Origin: Desertimonas sp963772825
GTDB taxonomy: Bacteria > Actinomycetota > Acidimicrobiia > Acidimicrobiales > Ilumatobacteraceae
DNA length: 64,000 nt
Direction: 5' to 3'
Assembly: GCA_963772825.1 (NCBI GenBank)
Contig: CAVYYX010000017.1
Coordinates: 124,001 to 188,000, forward strand
The notes below the pieces were generated by a model that searched no databases, was not told where the DNA came from, and was given only the letters and a program-made list of their open reading frames with translations. The translations under genes and the position numbers were made by a program. Each line of letters starts with the position of its first letter. Position 1 is the stretch's first letter. Of the stretch, positions 7,278-15,381 are shown in pieces.

Positions 7278-8903
7278 GTGAACCGCCTGCGTCGTCTGAT
7301 GTCCGCGTTCGTCGGACCGACGGCAATCGCCGGCTACGCCGGGATCGTCGTCGCCATCATCGCCCTCGCCGTCGCCGAAGCGCTGACGGCATTGCGCCGG
7401 TCGTGGCGTTCGCCGGTCCTCGACGTGGGCGACCGGATGATCGACATCCTCGCCGAGTATCCGGCGCTGAAGGAGCGAGCCATCGACTGGTTCGGCACGA
7501 ACGACAAGCTGGCGTTGCTCATCGGCATCGGCGTGTTGCTCACGATCTACGCCTTCGTGATGGGCGTCGTCGCCATTCGCAAGAGCCTCCTCGTCGGCAC
7601 CGTGATGGTCGGTCTGTTCGCCATCGTCGGTGCGTGGGCTGCGCTCGGCCGAGCGAACAGCACGCTCGGTGCAATCGTTCCAACGCTCGTGGGCGCCGCG
7701 GTGGGGGCGGCATCATTGCGGTTCATCAGCCGTCGCCTCGCGGCGCCCACAACGACTGACGAACCGGCTGCAGCCTGGGCGCCGGAAGCCGTCGCCGACC
7801 CCGCTTTGGCGCCCGCCGGCCCGGCGAGCCGGCGCGGGTTCCTCGGCGACGCGGCCCGCCTGCTCGGCGCCCTCGGGGCGGCGGCAGCGGTGCTTGGGCT
7901 CGGCGGACGGGCCATCGCCCGGAACCGCTTCAGCGCTGCCAGCTCGCGCAAGAACGTCAGCGTGCCAACGGCCGAGGAGGCGCTCGCCGCGCTGCCCGCT
8001 GACGTCGAGGTCGGCGTCGATGGCGTGCCGGCGTTCATCACGCCGAATGACGACTTCTACCGCATCGACACGGCGCTCGAGGTACCCCAGCTCTCGACGT
8101 CGAACTACACGCTCACGGTCAAGGGACTCGTCGACAACGAGATCACGTTGACGTGGCAGGACCTCCTCAACCGCCCGATGATCGAACGTGACGTCACGCT
8201 GACGTGTGTGTCGAACAACGTCGGCGGCCACTACATCGGCAACGCCAGGTGGATCGGCGCGCGCCTCGACGAGCTGCTTCAGGAAGCAGGCCCTCGCGGC
8301 GGCGCCGACATGGTGGTCGGCCGATCGGTCGACGGGTACGAGTGCGGGTTCCCGCTGGAGAACGCCCTCGACGGGCGCGACGCGATGATCGCCGTGGCGA
8401 TGAACGGCGAACCGCTGCCCCTCGAGCACGGCTTCCCTGCCCGCCTCGTCGTCCCCGGCCTGTACGGCTACGTGTCGGCGACGAAGTGGCTCACCGAGAT
8501 CGAGCTCACCCGCTTCGCCGACTTCGAGCACTACTGGGAGCAGCGCGGCTGGGCGGAGAAGGCACCGATCAAGCTGCAGAGCCGCATCGACGTGCCCAAG
8601 GGGCTGGCCAAGGTCGCCGCCGGTGACGTCGCCGTGGCGGGTGTCGCCTGGGCACAGCAGGTCGGCATCGGCGCCGTCGAGGTGTCGATCGACGACGGCG
8701 ACTGGCGACAGGCCGAGTTGGCAGCCGAGGACACGATCGATACCTGGCGCCAGTGGAGGTACCGCTGGGAGGCCACACCGGGCCGGCACTCGATCAAGGT
8801 GCGGGCGACCGACCGCGACGGCAACGTGCAGACCAGCGAGCGGGCCGAGCCGATCCCCGACGGGGCGAGCGGCCACCACCAGATCGTCGTCATCGTCGAA
8901 TAG
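7278..8903 (+). CDS. Membrane-anchored molybdopterin-dependent oxidoreductase (sulfite oxidase / YedY-like family)
   Basis: This 541-residue protein starts at GTG 7278. Its first 160 residues carry about four hydrophobic helices, and after a linker a Tat-like segment SRRGFLGDAARLLGALGAA precedes the catalytic domain. The molybdopterin domain is marked by TLTCVSNNVGG, where the Cys should ligate molybdenum, by GYECGFPLENALDGRDAM, and by PARLVVPGLYGYVSATKW, all standard for the sulfite oxidase family. A C-terminal dimerisation-like domain (VEVSIDDGDWRQAEL) follows. It would work on the outer face of the membrane; the substrate and electron acceptor are not visible, and no heme domain is present. 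The gene stands alone. Confidence 0.88.
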   Translation: MNRLRRLMSAFVGPTAIAGYAGIVVAIIALAVAEALTALRRSWRSPVLDVGDRMIDILAEYPALKERAIDWFGTNDKLALLIGIGVLLTIYAFVMGVVAIRKSLLVGTVMVGLFAIVGAWAALGRANSTLGAIVPTLVGAAVGAASLRFISRRLAAPTTTDEPAAAWAPEAVADPALAPAGPASRRGFLGDAARLLGALGAAAAVLGLGGRAIARNRFSAASSRKNVSVPTAEEALAALPADVEVGVDGVPAFITPNDDFYRIDTALEVPQLSTSNYTLTVKGLVDNEITLTWQDLLNRPMIERDVTLTCVSNNVGGHYIGNARWIGARLDELLQEAGPRGGADMVVGRSVDGYECGFPLENALDGRDAMIAVAMNGEPLPLEHGFPARLVVPGLYGYVSATKWLTEIELTRFADFEHYWEQRGWAEKAPIKLQSRIDVPKGLAKVAAGDVAVAGVAWAQQVGIGAVEVSIDDGDWRQAELAAEDTIDTWRQWRYRWEATPGRHSIKVRATDRDGNVQTSERAEPIPDGASGHHQIVVIVE

Positions 8904-9274
8904 GTGGTTTCGGCCTCACTCGCGTCGCTCGCTGCGCTCGCTCGCTCCGTTCGGTCGAGCTTCGATGGAGCGGCTGCGCCGCACCCAAATCTCTGGCGGC
9001 GGCCGGCAGAGCCGGCCCGGGCCGCCGCATCGGGGGCTACCGCCCCCCGAACCCCCCGACGGCGCTGTACCGCGGCATGGGCGCCGACCGACCCGACGGC
9101 GCTGTACCGCGGCAGCGGTGCGCCGATCCGTCCCCGACGGAGACGTGCCTCGACACGGGCGCTGACCGGCGTTGCTAAGGTCGCGGCCGAACAGATGGGG
9201 ACTCGAGCTCGACGACGATTGCTCAATCCCTTGCTCTACGACCGCCGCTCGTACACCTGAGAAAGGACACCCCG
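8904..9274 (+). other. Intergenic region of 371 bp with two kinds of repeat
   Basis: I see no convincing gene here. Next to the preceding stop is a Ser-box-like repeat rich in TCGCTCGC (8907-8962, listed separately). A 22-bp direct repeat beginning CCGACGGCGCTGTACC occurs at 9056-9077 and 9093-9114. GC-rich self-complementary runs around 8996-9050 could fold. The 3' end holds the ribosome binding site GAAAGGA of the fasciclin gene. Short open frames here have the skewed composition of non-coding GC-rich DNA. Confidence 0.6.
8907..8962 (+). repeat. Dispersed intergenic repeat, TCGCTCGC type, copy 1
   Basis: The segment starts 3 nt after the stop of the sulfite-oxidase-family gene and reads GTTTCGGCCTCACTCG, then TCGCTCGC twice, then CTCCGTTCGGTCGAGCT. 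A second copy at 49777-49830 matches it over about 50 bp with few differences and is also placed directly after a stop codon. The alternating TCGC/GCGA composition makes it partly self-complementary. Confidence 0.6.
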
Positions 9275-9946
9275 ATGAGAACAGCACGGACTCGTCTCGC
9301 TGCCATCGCCGCCGTCGCCGCCTTGGGGATCGCAGTCGCCGCGAGCGAAACCTCGGCATCGGCCCGCGCGTCGTCGGTGCCTCCGGCTGATGGCCCACTC
9401 GGGGCAGGGTGTGCGGACTTTCCCCTCGACGGCACCGCCGACGCTGGTGCGGCGACCGCTGCTGCGGGGATTCCCGACCTGTCGACGTTCGCCGGCGCTC
9501 TCGACGAGGCAGGGCTCAGCGCTGCGCTGGACCTCGAAGGGCCCTTCACCGTGTTCGTTCCGAGCAACTCGGCGTTCGAGAAGATCCCCCAGAACGTCCT
9601 CGACTCGATCATCGCCGACGCCGGCCTGCTCAACTCGATCCTCATCTACCACGTCGTCAGCGGTCGCGCCCTGGCGCCGGCGGACCTCGTGGCAGCCGCC
9701 ACGGCCGAGACCGCCCACGGCGCAACGGTGGCGATCTCCCAAGACGGCGAAACGATCGTGATCAACGGCGGCGAGGCAGCCGTCGTGTGCGGCGGCATCC
9801 CGGTGGCCAACGGCTACGTGTACGTGATCGATTCGGTGCTCCAGCCGCCCAGCGGCGAGGTCGGCGCCGACGGCAGCACGAGCGTGGCGAGCAGCACCCC
9901 GGGCAGCACACCCGACGTGACCGCGGTCGCCAACTCCACCCCGTAG
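9275..9946 (+). CDS. Secreted fasciclin (FAS1) domain protein
   Basis: This 223-residue protein begins with a cleavable-looking signal peptide (RTRLAAIAAVAALGIAVAAS). One FAS1 domain follows: DLSTFAGALDEAGLSAAL, the FTVFVPSNSAFEKIP box, LLNSILIYHVVSGRAL and the closing GYVYVIDSVLQPP. The C-terminus is a Ser/Thr/Gly-rich tail. FAS1 proteins are surface or secreted adhesion proteins. In mycobacteria the FAS1 proteins MPT70 and MPT83 are encoded next to sigK/rskA and controlled by SigK, and here too a SigK-like/RskA-like pair follows directly, so the same regulation is inferred. A good SD (GAAAGGA) precedes the ATG. Confidence 0.9.
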   Translation: MRTARTRLAAIAAVAALGIAVAASETSASARASSVPPADGPLGAGCADFPLDGTADAGAATAAAGIPDLSTFAGALDEAGLSAALDLEGPFTVFVPSNSAFEKIPQNVLDSIIADAGLLNSILIYHVVSGRALAPADLVAAATAETAHGATVAISQDGETIVINGGEAAVVCGGIPVANGYVYVIDSVLQPPSGEVGADGSTSVASSTPGSTPDVTAVANSTP

Positions 9947-10032
9947 GGGGTACAGCGTGTCATCAACCACGACCGGGACACCGTGACAGCCGGACGTCCA
10001 ATCCGTGCGCCCTTCGGCGCCGAACCAGCTAG

Positions 10033-10626
10033 GTGCTGGCCCTTCTCGAACGTCGGCGGACCGAGTTCTGGCAGCCGATGGGCATTGCGGACGACGACGC
10101 CGCGCTGATGGTCCGGGTCGCCGGAGGTGACCACGGAGCTTTCGGCGCGCTCTACGACCAGCTCGCCCCGCTCGTCTATGGCGTGAGCAAGCGGGTCCTC
10201 CACGATCCAAGCCATGCCGAGGAGGTCACTCAGGAGGTCTTCCTCGAGATCTGGCGCCAGGCGCCGCGCTTCGACGGCACACGCGGCTCGGTGCGCGCCT
10301 GGGCGGCGACGATCGCCAGGCGCCGGGCCGTCGACCGTGTGCGCAGCGAGCAGGCCCGCCGCGACCGTCAGCGCGCCGATGCAGCGGTGGCCGACCCGCC
10401 ACCGTCACCGACCGACGAGCTGGCGATCGACCGAGACCTCCGAACGCGAGCGGCGGCGGCGCTCGGGCAGTTGTCCGCGAGCCAACGCGAGGTCCTCGAG
10501 CTCGCCTACTTCGGTGGGTTCACCCACGTCGAGATCGCCGACCGGCTCGGCATCGCTCTGGGTACTGCGAAGACGAGAGTGCGCGACGGCTTGATCAAGT
10601 TGCGCCAGGTGATGGAGACAACATGA
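10033..10626 (+). CDS. sigK: ECF RNA polymerase sigma factor, SigK-like
   Basis: This 197-residue ECF sigma factor has region 2 at DHGAFGALYDQLAPLVYGVS with TQEVFLEIWRQAPRFD and a WAATIARRRAVDRVR recognition helix, and region 4 at LSASQREVLELAYFGG with THVEIADRLGIALGTAKTR. The GTG at 10033 gives the longest form; an ATG at 10078 (MGIADDDAALMVRVA) is an equally credible start, since neither has a strong SD. The start of the next gene overlaps its stop (ATGA at 10623). The combination with an RskA-type anti-sigma and a fasciclin gene matches the SigK system of mycobacteria. Confidence 0.88.
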   Translation: MLALLERRRTEFWQPMGIADDDAALMVRVAGGDHGAFGALYDQLAPLVYGVSKRVLHDPSHAEEVTQEVFLEIWRQAPRFDGTRGSVRAWAATIARRRAVDRVRSEQARRDRQRADAAVADPPPSPTDELAIDRDLRTRAAAALGQLSASQREVLELAYFGGFTHVEIADRLGIALGTAKTRVRDGLIKLRQVMETT

Positions 10627-11384
10627 TGGCCGAAGAACGCGACGAACTGCTGGCCCTCGGCGCGGCGGGGGCATTGACGCCCGAGGAGTCCACCGAGCTG
10701 GAACGCGTCCTGGCCGCCGACCCACGGGCAGCCGAGGAGTACGCGGCGCTGCTCGACGACATCACCGTGCTCGCCGATTCGGTCGCCGAACAGCCGCCGG
10801 CCCGGTTGCGGGCGGCGGTTCTCGACGCCGTAGCTACCGAACCTCAGGCGGGCGAGCAGCCTGAACCCGCCGAAATCGCCGTGCCGGTCGAACCTGCCGA
10901 GCCCGTCGAGTCGCCGCCGGAGCACGTCGCCCCGGTCGTGCCGATCCACCGCCGTAAGTGGTGGATCCCGGCGACAGCGGTCGCCGCGGCCATCGTCATC
11001 GTGGTCGGCGCGCTCGTCGTGACCCGTGACGCCGACGCCCCGACCGACGACATGATGGCGGCGGTGCTCGACGACGACGACGCCGTGACCGTCGAGCTGG
11101 GCGGCGGCGAAGGCGACCTCCGCCTGATCAAGTCGGAAGAGAACGACGCCACGGTGCTCATCGGCGACGGCGTCGACGCCCCCGACGATGAGCTCGTGCT
11201 GCAACTGTGGGCGATCGCCGATGGGCAGCCGGCGAGCATGGGCACGTTCGTTCCCGACGACGACGGTCACGTCGCCTTGGTGATGAACGGAACTGAGCCC
11301 GAGGACACGCTGTACGCCGTCACGATCGAACCCGAGGGGGGTAGCGAGCAGCCGACCAGCGAGCCCGTCTACGGACCCGCCTAG
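10623..11384 (+). CDS. rskA: Anti-sigma-K factor RskA-like transmembrane protein
   Basis: This 253-residue protein would hold the upstream sigma factor at the membrane. Its N-terminal anti-sigma domain begins ELLALGAAGALTPEESTELE and lacks a zinc motif, as in RskA. A Pro/Glu-rich linker (about residues 75-105) leads to one membrane helix (WWIPATAVAAAIVIVVGALVV). An extracytoplasmic RskA domain of about 120 residues contains ELVLQLWAIADGQPASMG and ends in a short acidic tail. Release presumably needs regulated proteolysis, as in the family. Translation is coupled to the sigma gene by a 4-bp overlap. Confidence 0.88.
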   Translation: MMAEERDELLALGAAGALTPEESTELERVLAADPRAAEEYAALLDDITVLADSVAEQPPARLRAAVLDAVATEPQAGEQPEPAEIAVPVEPAEPVESPPEHVAPVVPIHRRKWWIPATAVAAAIVIVVGALVVTRDADAPTDDMMAAVLDDDDAVTVELGGGEGDLRLIKSEENDATVLIGDGVDAPDDELVLQLWAIADGQPASMGTFVPDDDGHVALVMNGTEPEDTLYAVTIEPEGGSEQPTSEPVYGPA

Positions 11385-11388
11385 ATCG

Positions 11389-11468
11389 GTCGGTGTGTTT
11401 GCCGCCGTTGGAGTTTCAACTGCTCGGTTTCCCGGCAGGTGACACTCCATCGGCGGGAAACACTCCAA
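11389..11468 (-). repeat. Nested-palindrome repeat A, copy 1 (encodes the end of the neighbouring Fe-S protein)
   Basis: Read on the minus strand it is ATTGGAGTGTTT, then GATGGAGTGTCA, a GC loop, TGAAACTCCAAC and finally AAACACACCGAC, so an inner and an outer inverted repeat are nested. Four related copies lie at 34879, 52065, 57419 and 63027. This copy overlaps the last 18 codons of the Fe-S oxidoreductase, whose stop codon lies inside it. Confidence 0.75.
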
Positions 11469-13725
11469 TGGGTTGGGCGAGGGGGGCGTCGATCTCGTCG
11501 AAGCGAGCTTCGCCGGCCTCGATGGCGTCGAGCAGGTGGATGGCGATGTCGGCGACCTTGACCGTGTCCTCGGCGCCGACGGCCTTGGTCCCGTCGTCGA
11601 GCATGATGTAGCAGAACGGGCAGGCCGTGGCGATGCGGCTGGCCCCGGTCGACAGCGCCTCCTTCGCCCGTTCCTCGTTGACCCGCACGCCGACGGTCTC
11701 TTCCATCCACATGCGCCCCCCACCGGCGCCGCAGCACATCCCCTTCGTGCCGTTGCGCGGCATCTCGACGACCTCGATGCCCTTGATCGAGCCGACGACC
11801 TTGCGCGGCGCGAGGTACACGTCGTTGTGCCGGCCGAGGTAGCACGAGTCGTGGTACGTGATCCGCTCGTCGAGCGTCGCCTGGCTGACATCGAGGCGCC
11901 CGTCGGAGATCAGCTGCTCGAGCAGCTGGGTGTGGTGGACCACCTCGTAGTGCCCGCCGAGTTGGGGGTACTCGTTGAGCAGCGTGTTGAAGCAGTGCGG
12001 GCACTGCGTGATGATCTTGCGCACGCCCATCCCGTTGAGCATCTCGATGTTCGGCATCGCCAGCATCTGGAACAGGTACTCGTTGCCGGAGCGCCGGGCG
12101 GGGTCGCCGGTGCACATCTCCGACGGGCCGAGGATCGCGACGTTGATGCCGGCGCGGCGCAACAGCGCGGCGACGGCACGGGTGACCCGCTTGTTCTTGT
12201 CGTCGAAGCTGCCTGCACAGCCGACCCAGTAGAGGTACTCGGCCGTCAATGGCTCGCCAGGGTCCACGACGTCGACACCATCGAGGTCCTTGGCCCAGTC
12301 GGCGCGATCGCTCTGGCCGATGCCCCACGGATTGCCCTGGTTCTCCATGCCGCGGAAGGCGGTGCCCAACTCGCTGGGAAAGTCCGACTCCATCAAGGTG
12401 AGGTAGCGGCGCATGTCGAGGATCTTGTCGAGGATCTCGATGTTCACCGGGCAGATCTCGTCGCACGCCTTGCAGCTCGTGCACGCCCACAGCTCCTCGG
12501 CGGTGATCCGCTCGAACAGCGAGTTCGCCGAGATCGTGATCTCACCGTCGATGCCGATCGGCGGCGGGACCACCGGATCGCCCGTCGCCGCCATCACCTC
12601 GCCGGTCTTCAAGACGATCTCGCGGGGATCGAGCGGCTTGCCGGTGGCGTGGGCCGGACACACGCTCGTGCAGCGTCCGCACATCGTGCAGGCGTCGGTG
12701 TCGAGCAGCTGCTTCCACGTGAAATCCTCGACCACCGACGCACCGAACGTCTCCAGCTCGGTCTCGGCGAGGTTGGGCAGCGGCTTCATCGCCCCCTTCG
12801 GCCGGTCGTGATCGCGCAGGTACATGTTCAGCGGCGAGGTGAACATGTGCCGCAGCATCGTCAGTGGGAGGATCACGAGGAAGGCGACGAACGACACGAC
12901 GTGGACGATCCACGTCCATTGGTGAACGGTGTCGAGGGTGTCGAGCGACCACCCGTCGACGAGCTGGCTGAGGGGCCAGCCGATGAAGCTCCACTTCTCG
13001 AAGTCGAGGTTCTCGCCACCCCGGGTCCCCTCCGCGATGCGGAACATTTCGGCGGCGAACCCGCTCAGGCCGACGGTGAGCAACACGCCGAGGATCACGG
13101 CGTGCTCGGGGCGCGTCTTGATCCGGATCCGGTAGGGACGGGCGACGTAGCGACGAACGATCGCCCACGCCACGCCACCGACGAAGACCAGCCCGGCGAG
13201 GTCGGCGACGAAGGCATACGCCTGATAGGTCTGGCCGTGGAGGAACTTGAGGCTTTCGGGCAGCTGGTGGTCGATCTCCAGCACGGTCGTCACGGCGAGC
13301 AGCACGAGGAAACCGAAGTAGATCATCGAGTGCATCAGCCCGGCCGCCGGGTCGCGAAGCAGTGTGCGCATGTACGCACCGGCGCGGAAGTCGGCGAAGC
13401 GGCGCTTGGCGTTGCCTGCCGTGGTCCGCCGGGTCGGCGCCGGCCGGCCACGCTCCCAGTTCTTCATCCGCTCGGCGAACCGGAACGCTCCCCACGCGAG
13501 GACGACGGGGATGACCGTGTAGAAGGCAAGCTGCAGCGGACCGGGAATGCCGCCGAACACCTCCCGATGGATCGCGCTGTCGTCGTGCCAGTCGGTGATC
13601 TGCGGCACGATCCCGGAGATCACGGTGAACACGGCAATGCCGATGCCCAGCCAGATCGCTACGTGGTGCGGCTTGAACCCGGTCGGCGGCGGGGGTGACG
13701 GCTCCGGTGCTTCGTGGGCGCTCAT
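11416..13725 (-). CDS. Membrane-anchored Fe-S oxidoreductase with 4Fe-4S dicluster and CCG domains
   Basis: This 769-residue protein has five or six N-terminal membrane helices (about residues 20-290, NarI/cytochrome-b-like), then two 4Fe-4S motifs (CTMCGRCTSVCP and CTSCKACDEICP), then two CCG-type domains (GCAGSFDD and TQCPHCFNTLLNEYP; HDSCYLGRHND and MCCGAGGGRMWMEE). This arrangement is that of heterodisulfide-reductase-like (HdrD-type) membrane oxidoreductases found in many actinobacteria, thought to pass electrons between a cytosolic donor such as ETF and quinone. The donor here is not known. The last residues (IGVFPADGVSPAGKPSS) are encoded by repeat A, so the original C-terminus has been replaced. 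It converges with rskA. Confidence 0.88.
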   Translation of the reverse strand: MSAHEAPEPSPPPPTGFKPHHVAIWLGIGIAVFTVISGIVPQITDWHDDSAIHREVFGGIPGPLQLAFYTVIPVVLAWGAFRFAERMKNWERGRPAPTRRTTAGNAKRRFADFRAGAYMRTLLRDPAAGLMHSMIYFGFLVLLAVTTVLEIDHQLPESLKFLHGQTYQAYAFVADLAGLVFVGGVAWAIVRRYVARPYRIRIKTRPEHAVILGVLLTVGLSGFAAEMFRIAEGTRGGENLDFEKWSFIGWPLSQLVDGWSLDTLDTVHQWTWIVHVVSFVAFLVILPLTMLRHMFTSPLNMYLRDHDRPKGAMKPLPNLAETELETFGASVVEDFTWKQLLDTDACTMCGRCTSVCPAHATGKPLDPREIVLKTGEVMAATGDPVVPPPIGIDGEITISANSLFERITAEELWACTSCKACDEICPVNIEILDKILDMRRYLTLMESDFPSELGTAFRGMENQGNPWGIGQSDRADWAKDLDGVDVVDPGEPLTAEYLYWVGCAGSFDDKNKRVTRAVAALLRRAGINVAILGPSEMCTGDPARRSGNEYLFQMLAMPNIEMLNGMGVRKIITQCPHCFNTLLNEYPQLGGHYEVVHHTQLLEQLISDGRLDVSQATLDERITYHDSCYLGRHNDVYLAPRKVVGSIKGIEVVEMPRNGTKGMCCGAGGGRMWMEETVGVRVNEERAKEALSTGASRIATACPFCYIMLDDGTKAVGAEDTVKVADIAIHLLDAIEAGEARFDEIDAPLAQPIGVFPADGVSPAGKPSS

Positions 13726-13767
13726 CGCGCTCGCGAACCTAGTTGCTCACCCGACGGTCGGATGAGG

Positions 13768-14193
13768 TCAGCCGTAGTAGGCGCGGTCGAGCTCGCGAAT
13801 TCGGCCGGCGAGTGAGGCGAGCAGCTTGTGCCCGATCGTCGGCACGTCGTCGAGGACGGCGAGGAAGTGGCGCTGCGAGATGACGAAGATCGAGGCGTCG
13901 GTCTCGCAGCTCACCGTTGCCGTTCGTGGTCCGTGGTCGAGCAACGACAGCTCGCCGACGATCGACCCTGGACCGAGCGAGGCGACCTTGCGGCCGTTGC
14001 GCTTGATCGCGACCGTGCCGTCGAGAACGATGAACGCCTCGCGACCGGTAGCCCCCTGCTCGGCGAGCAGCGTGTCCGCCGTCATCGTCACCTCGTCGCC
14101 CGAGCGGGCGATCCGCTCGAGCTCGCGGTTCGTGCACCCGGCGAACAGCGGGACCCTGCGGAGATTCTCGACGTGCGCCTTCTTGCTGGCCAT
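13768..14193 (-). CDS. Single-domain cyclic-nucleotide-binding protein
   Basis: This 141-residue protein is one cNMP-binding (Crp N-terminal type) domain without a DNA-binding domain. FAGCTNRELERIARSGDEV opens it, EAFIVLDGTVAIKRNGRKV and GPGSIVGELSLLDHGPRTATV form the beta barrel and the phosphate-binding cassette (GELSLLDHGPRTAT), and a C-helix follows. Such proteins act as cAMP/cGMP sensors by binding partners. The ATG at 14193 lies 6 nt after TAGTGT on the minus strand, so the mRNA is probably leaderless. It stands alone. Confidence 0.85.
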   Translation of the reverse strand: MASKKAHVENLRRVPLFAGCTNRELERIARSGDEVTMTADTLLAEQGATGREAFIVLDGTVAIKRNGRKVASLGPGSIVGELSLLDHGPRTATVSCETDASIFVISQRHFLAVLDDVPTIGHKLLASLAGRIRELDRAYYG

Positions 14194-14199
14194 CGGGCA

Positions 14200-14205
14200 A
14201 CACTA
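14200..14205 (-). promoter_or_regulatory. Probable -10 box (TAGTGT) of the cNMP-binding gene; leaderless start
   Basis: TAGTGT on the minus strand is followed by 6 nt and the ATG. Transcription would then begin at or next to the start codon. No clear -35 box is seen. Confidence 0.45.
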
Positions 14206-14251
14206 GATCGTCGTAGCGGCCGACCCGCGACCGAGGTGCGCGTCGCTCCGT

Positions 14252-14328
14252 CATCTGGGGAAGATCCGTGTCATTCACCCATCTGGGGAGGATTCGTGGC
14301 AGACCCTGACTCGATTATTCCCCAGATG
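14252..14328 (+). repeat. Repeat B, copy 1 (CATCTGGGGAAGAT type)
   Basis: CATCTGGGGAAGAT at 14252 is repeated in direct form as CATCTGGGGAGGATTCG at 14280 and in inverted form ending CCCCAGATG at 14320-14328. The core GATTCGTGGCAGACCCTGAC recurs at 18060-18079 in copy 2. This copy lies between the 3' end of lacI and the start of the cNMP-binding gene. Confidence 0.7.
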
Positions 14329-14352
14329 GTGGCCGTGTGATCGAAGACCACC

Positions 14353-15381
14353 TCAGCGCGGTGGCGGCGCAGAGCTGTCCCGCACGACCAGCTCGACCGG
14401 TTGCACGGCGGTGAACGACGGATCACGGGGATGGTTGACGCGATGGAGGAGCATGGCGACGGCGAGGCGCCCCATCGCCGCCTTGTCGACGGCGACGGTG
14501 TCGAGGCGCGGACGGATCTTCGAGGCCGTGGCGATGTCGTCGAAGCCGACGATCGACACCTCCGCCGGCACCCGTGCACCGAGCTCGCCGATGATCGTGA
14601 CGGCGATGTCGTCGTTCGCCGCGACCACCCCGGTGATCTGTGGATCGCTCCGCAGTGCGGCCAGGAACCGTTCGGCGACGTCGCCGGGCTCATCGTGGTG
14701 TCCGTCGACGAACCTCGTCGGCAGGCCCGCTGCGGCCATCGCTCGCTGGTAGCCGGCTCGTCGGTCGAGGATCGACGGGAAGGCGTCGGGTGCCGAACCG
14801 ACCATCGCAATCCGTCGGTGGCCGAGGTCGATCAGGCGCTGCGTCGCCTGATGCGCGCCGTCGAGGTTGTCGGTGATCACCGTGGCGAAGTGGCGGCGGT
14901 CCTCGGCGTATCCGTCGACCAGCACGACCGGTCGCTTGCCGAGCATCCGGGCCGACTCGGCGGACAGGTAGGCGCCGAGCACCAGCACGCCGTCGATACC
15001 CGGTGCGTCGAGCAGCCGGGGCACTTCGATCGGGTCGTAGTGCTCGTCGACGGGCAGCGAGTCGAGGCGCACGTCGACGGCGAGGGCGGCGGCAGCAGCG
15101 GTGATCCCGGCCATCACCGGGCCGTAGAAGGCGTTGGCCGCGCCCACCTCGTGGGGCCGGGCCTTCATCAGCAAGCCGATCGTCAACTGCTCGGTGGCAC
15201 TTCCGCGACCTCGGTAGCCGAGGTCGACAGCCGCCGCCCGCACTCGTTGACGGGTCGACTCGGCGACGCCGGCGAGACCGCGCAGCGCCAGCGAGGCGGC
15301 AGCGGCCGACACGCCCGCGTGCTCGGCGACGTCCGTCAACGTCACCCGGTCACCGGTGAGCCCGCTTGCCACGGCGAGCAT
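14353..15381 (-). CDS. LacI-family transcriptional regulator
   Basis: This 342-residue regulator has an N-terminal HTH (VTLTDVAEHAGVSAAAASLA, hinge region ending STRQRVRAAAVDLGYR) and a periplasmic-binding-like sensor with TIGLLMKARPHEVGAANAFY, GIDGVLVLGAYLS, RRIAMVGSAPDAFPSI, GVVAANDDIAVTIIGELG and VSIVGFDDIATASKIRPRL. LacI proteins respond to sugars. Its start overlaps the end of the beta-mannosidase gene by 32 bp, so it probably controls that gene and its lost transporter in response to a mannoside or related glycan. A palindrome at 17971-17990 could be its operator. Confidence 0.9.
   Translation of the reverse strand: MLAVASGLTGDRVTLTDVAEHAGVSAAAASLALRGLAGVAESTRQRVRAAAVDLGYRGRGSATEQLTIGLLMKARPHEVGAANAFYGPVMAGITAAAAALAVDVRLDSLPVDEHYDPIEVPRLLDAPGIDGVLVLGAYLSAESARMLGKRPVVLVDGYAEDRRHFATVITDNLDGAHQATQRLIDLGHRRIAMVGSAPDAFPSILDRRAGYQRAMAAAGLPTRFVDGHHDEPGDVAERFLAALRSDPQITGVVAANDDIAVTIIGELGARVPAEVSIVGFDDIATASKIRPRLDTVAVDKAAMGRLAVAMLLHRVNHPRDPSFTAVQPVELVVRDSSAPPPR

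Noticed and set aside
9056..9114. A CRISPR array
   Set aside because: Two copies of a 22-bp repeat with a 15-bp spacer, no further units and no cas genes.
11473..13698. A 741-codon open frame on the + strand
   Set aside because: It is the antisense shadow of the Fe-S oxidoreductase; its composition is low-complexity (Arg, Asp, Ala, Val, Gly) and it has no family motifs. Many long antisense frames here have the same origin in GC-rich codon bias.
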